Of a stretch of 64,000 bases of DNA, positions 25,706 through 51,275 are shown one piece after another. The translations under genes and the position numbers were made by a program. The notes below the pieces were generated by a model, which was given only the letters and a program-made list of their open reading frames with translations, had not been told where the DNA came from and ran no database searches. Source of the DNA: Neelides folsomi (taxonomy: Eukaryota > Arthropoda > Collembola > Neelipleona > Neelidae); the NCBI GenBank assembly GCA_034687125.1, contig JAQGBZ010000028.1:62001-126000 (forward strand), read 5' to 3'. The first letter of the stretch is position 1. Each line of letters opens with the position of its first letter.

Positions 25706-28249
25706 ATGAGTAGTTCAAAGAGGTAAACATTTATAAGGCTCCTGCCCCTTCCCCTACAAGATTCCTTTGTTAGCGGCTCAGAGGAAGAGACGCGTCCTCA
25801 AGAAACCATTGATTAATTGATAGACGTCAATTTCTCATTATTAATCCTTGCTTAAAAAAGAAATATCTTCATTTTTGATATTTCAGAAGTGTCTTCAAAT
25901 GGACTCTGCCCCCTGAAGGAGCTGAAGTTCTTTTCAAGGCGATGCTGGATGACATTCGTATCAAGGTCAACAAAGATGCAGCCCTTCTCGAAATGATTCA
26001 AGAACTCCCGAGACTGCGAACTGAGAATCTCGTCCTCCAAAGCGTCCTTGCTAACAAGAAAATCAATTTCGTCCAAGTCTTGACCAATTTTCTCAAATCT
26101 TCACCTTCGATCCGGTCAAGGGCAAAGTCTGTTGAAAAGGCCCAATTTTTCCTCAATTCTGCGATGAGGAAGATTGACCCCGATGAAAGAATTGTTGACT
26201 TGACTATTTCCTTGACTCTTTGTCCTCTTCCTGCTGGAGCCATTGTATTGAACAACGACAACGACAATGGTAAGGCAGGGATTGCTTTCTTGCTGGAGAA
26301 GTCCACTGTATATAAAAAGACCCATGATCACCTCTACTCACAAATCATCGCTACCCGTGCAGCCGCCAATTACAATGGGAAGAACTACGAAGCTGCCGTT
26401 CATGACTCAATCAGAGCAATGGAGTACGGGTGCAAAGTTGACCATGAGAGCGTCGCCATTGCTGCAAGTTCTCTCTTTTGCTTGAATCGGTTCGAAGAAG
26501 CAAGGACTCTTTACAAAACCTGCACGGGGCATCTGAGACAATCAGATTTGAGTAATGAGGAAAAAGGGAGTTTGACCATCGACTTTGTCAAGTGGATCAA
26601 GAAGTCGAGTGAAAGGGTGCTGGAAGTTCCTCCCGGTGTGCCTCGCGTTACTTCGGAAATCTACAAAGAAGAGAATACAGAAGTTTTTAAAGATCTCAGG
26701 TACTGTATTGAAAAGGGACGTCACGCGCTTGCACTCAAAAATATCCCGGCTGGTAAATGGATATATTTAATTAATTATATTTCCTTACATTTAATTAAAA
26801 TTAAATAAATCTTAAATGCCATTTATGAAAGGAAATGACAAATGATTTTTTTATTCAACAGGAAGAACCATCCTTTTAGATCATCCATATTCTTGGATTA
26901 TCTTTCACGCTTCAATTGGGACGAGTTGCGGCTATTGTTGCAAGAAATCGTATGGGAACATACCTTGTCCGTTTTGCACAATGGTGAGTAATTTATTTAA
27001 AAAAGATAGAGATAAAGTAATTAGTACATTAGTAAAAATTACTAATTTTTAAGCTAGTTAATTTTTAATCTTCAATTTTGTAACAAATGGACTAATTTTA
27101 TTTCAGTCGCTATTCTGCAGCCAGGGATGCCTTGAAAAGGCCCAGATGTTTCATCAATGGGAGTGCCCGATGGATCTTCACTTGAATAACATGAACGATA
27201 TGGGACGACTTGCGTTGAGAACCATTCTGTCGACTGACAAAAAAGTGCTCCAAAAATATGCCGAAGTTGGGAAAGATCTTGAATTGGATACTTGGTACTT
27301 CTTTGGGACAACTGAAGAACACATCTTCGACCCTTCACTTTACGGTTCGGTTTTCGCCCAAGTTACCAATTTATGTCGTAGAGATGGTAGGGACGTCTTC
27401 CAAAGAGCCTTCTATGCCCTTTATTTCACACTGCTTCTTCGAACGATTGGTTACTTCCAAGACAATGAGAATCCCGAGGTCATCCCGGAGATGAAGAATT
27501 TGGCCATCAGCGATCACGTTGAACTCACAGCGGAGGAATTCAACATTGCTATTCTTCTTTTGCGTCATTTAATGAGCGCACCATGCAACGCATACACCAT
27601 TGACAGGTTTTATGCTGCTGAACGTGGTTTTGGGGTTGACGAAATTGGCGGAGCGACTTATCCTACAGTGTCGTGGTTCAACCATTCGTGTCAACCAAAC
27701 GTCTATCGTTACATGAGCGGCAAAGTTTGCATTATTAAAGCTCTACGTGATATTTCACAGGGCGAAGAGCTGTTTGATTCCTACGTTTATCCATATTCTC
27801 AAATTGGACTTCAAGAACGGAAAACGGATCTAAAATCCCAGTATTACTTTGATTGTATATGCACGGCTTGCAACGAGAACTGGCAAACGTACAATCAAAT
27901 GAGGGCCACTGTTAGATACATGGACACCGACACAGCCTGTCAATGCGGCCACTTCGACATTTTCAGAACTAAGAAATGCTCAAAGTGTGGAAAGAAGCCG
28001 AGTCGAGTGGGCGCTCAACAGTTGGCGAAATCTCACAAGAGTTTTTACGAGGCCAAGAAAAAAGTGTTGCAGTCTGCGACTGATTCCGACCTGATGCAGA
28101 TTTATATGGACCGTTTCAATTTGCTCACTCAATATCAACCGCTTAACAGCATTTATGTAATCGAAGCCCAAGAAACTCTGAAATTGGCATGGAACCTCCG
28201 AGAAGTCCAACCATGGTCAAAGTATATTAACTTCAACTTGAGTAGTTAA
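25706..28249 (+). CDS. SMYD4-like protein, SET and MYND domain methyltransferase family
   Basis: I model four exons: 25706-25722, 25887-26752, 26862-26983 and 27107-28249. They total 2148 nt and 715 residues, all phases agreeing. The first coding exon is only 17 nt (MSSSK plus two bases of an Arg codon). An N-terminal helical repeat region comes first. The MYND zinc finger at roughly residues 310-345 has CGYC, CPFC, FCSQGC and a final His/Cys pair. It sits inside the SET domain, whose core appears as WFNHSCQPN near residue 525 and GEELFDSYV. A post-SET cluster (CICTAC, CQCG, CSKCGKK) follows. This domain order with an N-terminal TPR-like part fits SMYD4, a presumed lysine methyltransferase acting in cytoplasm and nucleus. 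I have not distinguished it from other arthropod SMYD paralogues. Confidence 0.85.
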
Positions 28250-29533
28250 TATGGTACTTTGTATTTAATATTTATACCTATGGGATTTAGGATTATTAAA
28301 TACAGATAGTTTATTACTTAGTACTCAAGGCTCTTGGTGATAAGTGATAACAAGACCAGCTTATTTAGAATTTTAACTTAGAAATTCAGTGAATTAGTTT
28401 TTTTAATGTTGTATTACTCATTTTAATGACAATTGCATGGCGGGGTCTCTATAGATATATACAGTTCCTGGAGTTGATAACAATTTCAGATGATTTATAT
28501 ATTCCGATTCAGTTTATATTTTATTTTGAAATGTCGTGGAAGATGCTTTGGGTGGATATTTCTTATTATGTACATTATATCTTATTTTATTAATTCTTCA
28601 TTTGAGAAATGAGATTTCTGTACCGGTGTTTTTTATTAGTATTTTAAATTGATTTCAATTAGAATTTTCACTATGATTCAGTTATAATTATAAGTTGATT
28701 CACAAACGGGTTAAATCTAAATATTTGTAATACTACAGAGTAAAGATATTAAAAATTAAAAAAATATAAAAGTTCTGAATGTGTGATTTATTTTTCATGA
28801 ACCGCCGTCTTTTAACTTGTAGGGAAAAGAAATAAGTAATCAAAAGTTGTTTCATATTTCTATTTTAATGAATTCTCCCGTTTCATCACTTTTGAAATGT
28901 ATGGGCTGGGAGGATGTTGGGTGTCCCTCGTATGAATAAATATTTGATCATTCCCTTTGTCTTGGGTGTATCTCTCGGCATGGGGGAAAGAAGGGCTGTC
29001 GAGATGAAATAAAAGATGAAGGGGAAAGGTCATAAAAAAGTAATTTATTCATTTTGTTCTGGGAGTGAAATTGATTTATATTGGGGGAAATTTTGAATCC
29101 AAGGCGGCCTTGTTTTGGATCTCTTGGATTGTAATTGGGAGGTAGGAAATGGGTCATCTGAATTGGTCCGGGGATTCTATTCTCGTATCTCTTATTTGAT
29201 GTGTGTTCGAGTGGGTTCCCGCAGAAGTGAAGAGTTTAAAATGGGCTCTGGGAGCTGGCTATGCTTCCATTTGGACCCGGGATTTGGGAGGAGATATGGT
29301 AGGCATATAGCGGGAGGTATATTTAATCAATAGCGGGTTCTGGGAGTCGGTGGAAGCGCGGAGATCAATAATGGCATTGAAAAGAGAGGGGAGTTCTCAG
29401 TCTCCCGCAGAGGATCATGTGAAGAGGAACTGCCACTCGGGAGATGATCCGAAGGTGGCCCCACAACATTTAATTCCCGGTCAGGACCCCGACGATGCAG
29501 AGGAACTGACCCATTCTTGATCACTGGTGGAGG
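28250..29533. other. Intergenic region between the SMYD4-like and KChIP genes
   Basis: The left half is AT-rich and should contain the SMYD4-like 3' UTR. The right third (about 29330-29530) is GC-richer and probably forms the promoter and 5' UTR of the KChIP gene. I see no separate gene. Alternative KChIP first exons could lie here, since KChIP genes in other animals use several, but none is evident. Confidence 0.45.
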
Positions 29534-31351
29534 ATGTCGGAAACGACGAGTGTGAGCAGCGGGGAGAAGATTCTGACCTCGTCGACGGTCATGGACGACC
29601 CCGACTTCCCCCACCCCGTCTTCCCGTCCACCTACAGACCTTTCCTCCACGAATTATGCGAAAAGACCAAATTCAGCAAGAACGAGATTCGGTTCCTTTA
29701 CCGCGGGTTCAAGCAGGTAAACTCATTCAACCTTTGACCTCAGACAGGGATTTTCTCTAACTTTCCCGAATTGGGTAAATCGGGGTTGCCAATGTTTCTC
29801 CAATTTGCCTACAATGCGGTTTTGGGATGATTTGGTTGTTTATTGTCGGTCGAAGAAGTGTTATTTCTCCCGTGGGCGTCAGTGGGGCTAAGGACAATTT
29901 CCAAGATCTCGAGAGACCCATTCAATTTCTTGACTCTTTTCAGGAGTGTCCATCGGGGATCGTTCAGGAAGACACCTTCAAGGACATCTACGCCAAATTC
30001 TTCCCTTATGGAAGTGAGATTTCAAAATAATTCAATGAGCCGATGCTAATTCAATCATTTATATCTCTTTTCAGATTCCTCTGTTTACGCTCATTTAGTC
30101 TTTAAGGCCTTTGACATCACAAGCTGCGGAGCTATCACTTTTAAGGTCTCTTTTTTAATTTACATCACTAAGGAATTAATTACATTCTGTACAATTGTCC
30201 TTTTTATATACCATTTATAAAGGTATTACAAATGTGGGGACGTTCATAAAATGGAGCGTGACGTATTTTATGAACTTTCCCTACTTTGTCCTATTTGTCT
30301 ATTAGTTTCCTCTTCAATTTATTTAAGCTATTTTCTCCACAAGGTTGAATGCGCCTCACATATTTCCCCTTCCACTCCGAGAGCCAAAATTAAATCTTAA
30401 AGGTGACTTGTGTGATATAGGAAGTAATCTAGATATATCTATTAGGACATGGTCCTCACTCTCTCCACTTTGCTTCGTGGCTCAAATCGAGAGAAACTCC
30501 GATGGATCTTCTCGCGGCTCTACGATCTCAACGGAAACGGATTCATCACCAAAAGAGAATTCTTCGACTTCATCGCCGCCATCCACGACCTCGTCGGGGT
30601 TTCCAAACAGGTGGGAATGGGAATTTCAAGATGCCTCAAATATTTCCATTTATTTTACAACTCCTTTTTACGACCTATTACAAGCCATTGTGAATTGTAA
30701 AGGATGTTTCAATTCGGCCAATTGTCAATTTCGAGAATGTAGCATTATTTTAATGATTTCGTAATTTTGGCTTTTAGTTAGTAAAAGGTCAAATGTAAAG
30801 TTAGATTGATTTGGGTGGGTTGTGGGAAATTGATTTAAACTAATGAAAATTTTGAATAGACTGAGGATCGGAAAACTCGAGATCACGCTGAACGAATCTT
30901 CTCAAAATTTGATATGAACCGAGATGGAATCGTGACAATCGAAGAATTCCTTGAATCATGTATGAAGGTGAGGTTTGAACTGGGAGTCCCTTTGGGAGAT
31001 CGTGAAATCCCTTCATTATTTTATGTAAACTTCCTCATCAAAATTCATTTTTCTCCTCTTGGGAATTGATTGAATTGATTCTTATCAACCTCCCCTTCAT
31101 TCCTTTTTATCAAACATGGACTGGGAATTTCCCTCTTTCACTTTCTATTTCTTATAATATTTTGACCCAAGAATTTCAATTTCTTATAATATTTTGACCT
31201 TTATATTCACGACCTCTTGATGGGTTTCTTTAAAATAAGAATTCCTACAATGGAAAACGATGAAAAGATTGTTTAACTCAATTATTTGTTAATTCAATTG
31301 CAGGATGAACTCATCTTGAAGTCGCTCCAATATTTCAGTTCAAATCTTTGA
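29534..31351 (+). CDS. KChIP-type Kv channel-interacting protein (neuronal calcium sensor family)
   Basis: KChIPs are cytosolic EF-hand proteins that clamp the N-terminus of Kv4 channels, raise their surface expression and slow inactivation. Six exons (29534-29716, 29944-30013, 30075-30145, 30446-30610, 30860-30967, 31304-31351) give 645 nt and 214 residues. EF1 is degenerate (CPSG, as in the whole family). EF2 ([12 protein letters not shown]) lacks good ligands. EF3 ([12 protein letters not shown]) and EF4 ([12 protein letters not shown]) are canonical 12-residue Ca2+ loops. The core [19 protein letters not shown] and the C-terminal [11 protein letters not shown] match KChIPs rather than frequenin or neurocalcin. 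The N-terminus is MSETTSV, with no Gly2 for myristoylation. The gene lies upstream of the Kv4 gene on the same strand. Confidence 0.9.
30242..30275. repeat. Perfect 11-bp inverted repeat (hairpin) in a KChIP intron
   Basis: GTTCATAAAAT and ATTTTATGAAC flank a 12-nt loop that includes GTGACGT. It lies in the 300-nt intron between the EF2 and EF3 exons. It may be a relic of a transposon end or a structured intron element. Confidence 0.6.
31147..31199 (+). repeat. 21-bp direct repeat in a KChIP intron
   Basis: ATTTCTTATAATATTTTGAC occurs at 31147 and again at 31179, identical for 21 bp and separated by 11 bp. A recent local duplication is the simplest explanation. Confidence 0.7.
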
Positions 31352-33213
31352 GCCCTCGGTCGCTAGGTTGGGGAAAATGAAACGCTGGACGCTTGAAAAA
31401 GAGAAAACGATGGCCACCATTTATTTTCTAAGTCCCTCCATTTCCCTCATTTTGTGTAGTGGGTAGAAGGGCGGGTGTGGACGCGAGGGGAAACCGGAAC
31501 CACCAAACAACGAGCGTGATTATCTACATTTTAAATCCCTTTAATTTCCCAAACGACTCTGCGTGTGTTCCTCACTTTTGGCGAAATTACCTTCTTCCCA
31601 ATTTCCAAATCATTTCCAAAAGAGGGGAAATGCGGGAAATGGGCCCAGGTGGAAAATCTCACAACTTTGGTATTAAAAGGGATGGGTGTGAGAAAGACAA
31701 TCTTACTTCAGTTGAGGTTCAATACCCCCCAAATTATTTTGACCCACACTTTTGTGATGATTTTCGCAACATTGATCTCAAGGTTTTGTGTTTGCCAGTC
31801 AAATTCATTGTGTCCCAAATGGATCTTTGAATTGAACCTAATGGATGATTTCCGAGAGTTTTGTGTCCTTTAAATGAGTAAATATGACTATCATATGAAT
31901 ATACCTGTTGGTAATTGATTGTATGTGTATCAGATGTACAATTAAGTACAACTATATAAACATACGTATAATAATTAATATTAATAATAATATTTATCCC
32001 ATGGAAAAACTCCAAAAAACGACTTATTAGTAAATACGGTCAAACGACCATTGGATGGTTCTACTATTAAAATACGTATATATCATATAAATAAATAGTT
32101 AACGAATCTAGTCTGACAATGAGTTGTGTATGTGTGGATATTTGGGTATTTAATTATGGGTATTTAATTATGTATACCAAGTATAATTTAAAGGATCATT
32201 TCCTATACGTGTATTCTATACATTAGACAGAGCCTCAACACATTTCATTTAAGTGAGATTCGCAAAAATTTGAACATATACAAATTCAACACAAGTACAT
32301 AATACATATTCATTTACTGTGGTGCTTCACCTTTGGTTCGAATACAAGTATTTGACTAATATTAAGAACTTAATAGGCTTAAGGATATTGGATTTAACTG
32401 TTAAATATGGAAGAAGGGGTTTATTAAATTTACTGGGCTTAACATTTGTGCATCAATTGATTAAAAGGATAAAACTCGACTTTCACTATCAGAGCATTAA
32501 AAACACACGCATTTATACTTACAACTCGAATAAGAAGTCTGCAATCAAAGTCTTAAACCGGACGAATGTGGTCGTAGTTCTCTTACTTAGTCAATTTAAA
32601 TCATTAAGTTTAGAATGTACATACTTTAATTAAAGGTAATTAATAAAATTGTACTTTGTGGACCTTTGTTGTTCCGCGAGTGAAGCTCAAGCGAAGCAAT
32701 TAATTACATCAAACCACTCACTCACTTAACTCACTCAACCGCATAATTCCACCCATTCAAATTTCAATTTAATTAACCTCGTAAAACTGACCTCATTAAA
32801 TGTTTACTAAAATCGTAATGGCCAATGAATTCATATACTCAAATTAGTTGTTAAATAAACATCCATTGTAAAGTGAAGTGGAGCAAAGTCCATGTTTTCT
32901 TTAGTGCTGATTTCAATGGTTAATAAAAACCCCAATTAAATGAAATCAGACAAAGAAAAATTCCAACAAAGGAAATGTTTTTGGTGTATTAAGAGAAAAA
33001 AAATCAAACGACATCTGTCCGTAAGCCATCCAACCATTTGTCTCATTTCGCTCCGTTCACAATTTTACTCTCACTTTTGTTCACATTGGAACAAGTCGCT
33101 GAGCAAAGCTTGGATTATTGGTCATTTCCAATTTAATCTTCTTTGGTATCGTTAATTACCATTAACAATACAAACTTTAACTCACTTCTCCAATTCCTCA
33201 TTATTACGGTCAA
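31352..33213. other. AT-rich intergenic region between KChIP and NOPCHAP1
   Basis: The first few hundred bases are probably KChIP 3' UTR. A 14-bp unit GGGTATTTAATTAT is repeated in tandem near 32145-32172. Open frames such as 32319-32633 lack recognisable protein features. I see no supported gene. Confidence 0.45.
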
Positions 33214-33825
33214 ATGGAGAAGAAGTGCGAACGACTGGAAATCCCTTCGCCGGAACTACGTAAATTCTAATTTACATCTAACTTTGTCCAATGTTTGTTA
33301 AAAGCGAGTAGATTTTTAATTTGTAATTGATTGCAGAAAATATCCAGCTTGAATTGAAAGTTGAGAGGTTGTTTGGAGAAGAGCGGGAACGGATCATCGC
33401 CCCAACCATCTCAAGAGTTCAGTTGTCAGCTGTCCTCGATCACGCCCGAACCTTCCTACCACTCATGCAATCCGCTAATGAAGATCTCTCAAGAGTCAAA
33501 GACAAAGACTCCATTAACATCGAAAATGTTCCCGAAGGGGCCGAACACGTCGAAATGGTAATTTGACATTTCTTTAATAAGTCATAAAATAATTAAAGAT
33601 TAACCAATGCAACCTGTCTTAAAATATTTTAACACCTTCGTATTTGTATCTTTATCAATGATTAAATTTCATTGTTTTATTTTATCATTTTAGAATCTTT
33701 CCATGTACGAAGATAATTCTGAGGAAATGACTGAAGATTCGGAGAGCGATTCGTCCTCGTCCGAAGAGGAACCTGCTGATTCCGACGACGAAGTCCAAAT
33801 GGGCAACAAGTCTCAAATCCTTTAA
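33214..33825 (+). CDS. NOPCHAP1: NOPCHAP1, NOP protein chaperone (C12orf45 family)
   Basis: This small acidic protein links the R2TP chaperone and RUVBL1/2 to NOP58 during assembly of box C/D snoRNPs in the nucleus. Three exons (33214-33259, 33337-33557, 33694-33825) give 399 nt and 132 residues. The junctions restore a Gln codon and then Met|Asn. Family marks are LSAVLDHARTFLPLMQSANE (compare the human motif around a VLDRVQSFLPQMAQAN-like sequence) and INIENVPEGAEHVEM. A C-terminal Ser/Glu/Asp-rich acidic tail follows. The ATG at 33214 is the only in-frame start in the first exon. An AATAAA is at 33992-33997. Confidence 0.85.
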
Positions 33826-34727
33826 ATTTACATTCCTCAACTAACCATTTAAATCTACGATTGTGTTCTTAAATTGACGTTTATATATTTCCTATTTAAT
33901 CCTTACTGCGTATTATGTTCAATCAATATCTTACATGTTACTATCATTGTTCGTTTATAAAATATAAAAAAACCAAATTTACAAAATGTTAAATAAAATA
34001 AATGTTATGAAAATCACCTCCAATTTCCTTCGACAATGCTAAAGGTGATGAATGACGATGGTTTTAAATTGCATACTAACAATAATCCTAAATATTTAAA
34101 AGAGTTGATACAATTAATAAATATTTAACGAGTGTTTTTTATATTAATTGATTATTTCTATTAACTACTTTGCATTTAAATTATATAGAATGCGCATCCT
34201 CTTTAATGAGACATAATTCAACTTTAATTTGCTCAATTTGAAAATTTCTTAGCCATTTGCAATCAATTTGAAATCCCAAAATGATTTTATGAGATTGTGA
34301 TTTGATTGCGTGCTTTTATTGGAATGCAACGAGGTATATTGAGACTTTAAGATAGGAATTTCACGTGCTTGCATTTGCTAGAAATAATTTTGAACTCCGC
34401 GAATAATTCGAGTTAAAATGTGGTTTCTTTTGCTCAGAGTTTAAACGTTGATTTCATTTTAAATAGTTAATAATTACACTTTTACACTTATCGTTATTAC
34501 AATTACGATATTTGTTTTCGTATTAAAATCTTTTTTACACTGCTTTTAAATTTGTTGAACAGTTTAAAACAAATAAAGTTGAACATTAATAAATAATCCT
34601 CCGAAGATGTCTTTCTAAAGGTTCTTTTTAATTTAATATTATTACCCAATCTAATTACTCATTATTAAATGTAACTAAAATTAATATTTTATTCCTAGAA
34701 AAAGCATCAATTTGGTCATTGAAAGAG
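33826..34727. other. Intergenic region between NOPCHAP1 and APEX2
   Basis: AT-rich, about 900 bp, holding the NOPCHAP1 3' UTR with its poly(A) signal and the APEX2 promoter. A splice-acceptor-like TTCCTAG at 34692-34698 lies just before the APEX2 start, so its 5' UTR may be spliced. I see no other gene. Confidence 0.5.
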
Positions 34728-36455
34728 ATGGGCTCCAATGAGATGAATTCCATGAATGGATTTCAAATCTGTTCTTGGAATGTCAACGGCATCCGTACAA
34801 TTGATGTAAAAAATACCTTAGATACTCTGAAACCACACATTCTTGCCATTCAAGAAACTAAAATAACTCGTAAGTCTATTAACTTATCTCAAGGGAAGAT
34901 GTGTAGAACAAAATTAACGTCAATTACAATTCCAGGTTCTTCTTTGGATAATCGTTTAGCTATTTTGGACAATTTCACTTCTTATTTCTCCTTTTCTCGA
35001 AACAAAGCCGGGTACTCGGGTGAGGGAAAATAATATTTTTTAAATCTAATAATATTTTTTCAAATCTAATAATTTTTTTTATTAAATCTTAGGCGTTGCA
35101 AGCTATGTGAGCGATGAATTCACTCCTGAAAAAGCCAGCGAGGGTCTTTCGCAATCAAATTGTAAATCCGACGACGGAGTTAACATCCATTGCGATATTT
35201 ACGAGAATGAGAAAGAATCAATTAAAATTTCCGATGCGGAAGGGCGCACCATAATTACTCAACATTCAGTCATGGCATGCCAATATTTTAACTCCTCAAT
35301 TTATGTTCAATAAGTTAAGTTCAATTAAATATGTTCAATTGACTGAAGATTGTTTTAATTTATTAGTGTCCCAATGAGCAATTGAAGCCTTTGACAGTCA
35401 TCAACGTTTATTCTCCCCGTTTTAGAGCCGAAGATCCAAATAACACAAACGAGGATTCCAAATTCGCTTTTCATTCCGTTGTGGGGCGAAGGGCTCTGGA
35501 ATTTCGAAAAGCTGGTCACTTCGTGCTCATCGTAGGAGATTTCAATATTCGTCATAAACCGATTGATTCTGCTTATTCACAAGATCCACGATTAAAGGAA
35601 GTTAGTATCCAATTACAATTTTGTTAATCACTAAACATAAATGGATAAATACAGCCTGTTATAATTACCAAATTAACTTCCAAATGAATTAATATGAATC
35701 TTCGTTTCTTGCAGGAATGTGATGAAATTATATTTCGGAATTGGCTCGACGATCTTTTTACCATTGAAGGTTTTGTCGACACTTTCCGGTATTTAAATCC
35801 TGAAAAACGAGAAGCTTACACTTGCTGGAATACTAAGCTGAATTGTCGTGTGACTAACTATGGAACGCGGATTGACTTGATTGTGGCCGATCAAGAGTTA
35901 AATGAATATTTAAATTCCGCAACCATCCACAACGACATAATGGGGAGCGATCATTGCCCCATCTCAGCCAAGTTCCATACCCTTCGTTTGGTCCCAAGCC
36001 GAAAAGTTCCAACCCTGGCGACCAAATTCTACCCGGAGTTTTCTGGCAAACAGCAAAGTCTTTTAGGATTCCTCAAAAAACCTAGTGAATCGGGGAGTTT
36101 GGATAAAAACATTCCCAAGCGCCCAGCCGCTACCCAGCTGACTCTCAACAACTTCTTTTCCAAAAAGGCGAAGACGGAAAGGGAAAAAGCGGAAGAAACC
36201 GAAAGGGAGGAAAAGCCTTCCACGGATGAGAGCTTTTACAAAGAAGTGAACTCCGGAGCTTCGGCGGCTTGGAAACAATTGTTCAAAAAGCCCGAGGCCC
36301 CGGTCTGCCCCGGGCACCAAGAACCATGCCTCTTGAGGTCGGTGAGGAGAAAGGGAGTAAATATGGGGCGGAAATTTTGGAGTTGTCCCCGAGGTAATGG
36401 ACAAAGTTCGGATCCGAATTCCAACTGTGAATTCTTCCTCTGGGCACGCCAATGA
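34728..36455 (+). CDS. APEX2: APEX2, AP endonuclease 2 (DNA repair)
   Basis: APE2 processes abasic sites and 3' ends and supports ATR signalling in the nucleus and mitochondria, working with PCNA. Five exons (34728-34869, 34936-35019, 35093-35268, 35367-35600, 35715-36455) give 1377 nt and 458 residues. The exonuclease-endonuclease-phosphatase fold shows CSWNVNGIRT, the metal-binding Glu in IQETK (near residue 44), GYSG, NVYSP, GDFN (near 192) and GSDHCP (near 290). Two PCNA-binding-like motifs follow: QQSLLGFLKK (near 325) and the canonical QLTLNNFFSKK (near 353). The C-terminus is a GRF zinc finger (about 408-456) with CPGH, FWSCPRG and CEFFLWA. The third donor is GTCATG, a weak site. It keeps the frame, but this junction is the least sure. 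AATAAA lies at 36623-36628. Confidence 0.93.
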
Positions 36456-37673
36456 TCTCACCAGACTCACCAAATGACTCCTGACCAACCTTGGACAATA
36501 ATTCCCCATCCATTCCCATTACAATCCTCAAAATGACATTGGGTCGGTTCAATTAAATTACCATTTGTATTTCACATTGTCAACTCCGGAACTCGTTCCG
36601 GTTATTTATAAGTTATTTTTTGAATAAACTTCATATGTCTATCTATATAAGATATCACAAGTCGATTTGTTCCGATGCTTCCGCACCATCCATCTAATGC
36701 ATGTTCATAGGGTTGATAAATACATTGATAAAACGTATCCATTCCGGATTTCTTTTCAATTTCAGGACAAGAAAAATTTGATTTCCGAAGGCCGCAAAGA
36801 GATTTTGATCTATAATGGTATAGCCATCCTCCTCCCTATGGAGTTGAGTTCCTAATGGGATCGAATCTCGATTGACGCAAACATTATTAGCTTAAGAGGA
36901 GCCGGAGGAGATTTCCCAAGGCAACGAGGTCCAACACCTCTCTCGATCCCATTATTTATATCTCCCTTAATTCCTCCCTTGTTTCCTGACCAATTGGCAC
37001 TCCAAGTGAAGGAGTGATTGGAGTAATTAACCAAGAACCCTTTGAGTGAGGGGGACAGGAGGACGAATGAAATGATTGACGCTCATTTGGGCGTTTGACT
37101 CCGTTTCACCTCCTTCACTTTTTAATTAGCTAATGCATAATTCATGGGGTTGGAGGAAATGATGAAAGGTCCGTGAGGAGCCAGCGGCTCAAAAGGGAGC
37201 TTTGTGGTTTTAATGGCCCTTTTAATTATGCCTGATTTTTCTTTAAAGTTTAATTGGGCGTTATTGGGTGGAGTTTGGGAGCTGATTGAAAGTAGGAAGG
37301 AAGGTCCCTTGGGGAACTTCTTATCTTTCTGGAGGAGAAAGCGAGAAAGCTCATAATTACGTCTCTGGGTGGTGGAGTTGTTCTTTGAATGTTGGCGATG
37401 AAAGATCTCGGTGCGGAGACGTCTCTCTAATTGCACATCTTTGGCTAATTGGGCCGGGGCTTGGCGGGTGGGTGGCCGGGGGCGGCGGGAGGAGCTCAAC
37501 AAGTGCGGGGCGCAGGGCGCAGCAGCTGGCGGCCGAGTGCGCCAGGGCCCCGTTCCCCACTCTGCTGCCAGTCTTCGCCCGGCACGGACTGGCTCATGGG
37601 GCTCGAGTGAGTGCGGGATGGGGGGCGTGCGTGGGTGGGGCGTTGTGTGACAGACAAGATTCCTCCCCAAGGC
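36456..37673 (+). promoter_or_regulatory. Region between APEX2 and Kv4: APEX2 3' end, Kv4 promoter and 5' UTR
   Basis: The left part carries the APEX2 poly(A) signal. From about 37400 the DNA becomes sharply GC-rich up to the Kv4 start, as expected for a promoter and 5' leader. Two short upstream ORFs precede the Kv4 ATG: ATG at 37596 (5 codons including stop) and ATG at 37618 (11 codons including stop). No in-frame ATG lies upstream of 37674 in the open leader. That the leader is transcribed is inference. Confidence 0.5.

Positions 37674-51275
<13,602 letters not shown>

Noticed and set aside
36063-36509. 148-residue minus-strand open frame over the APEX2 last exon
   Set aside because: Antisense shadow of the APEX2 coding region, whose zinc finger and PCNA motifs are clear in the sense frame.
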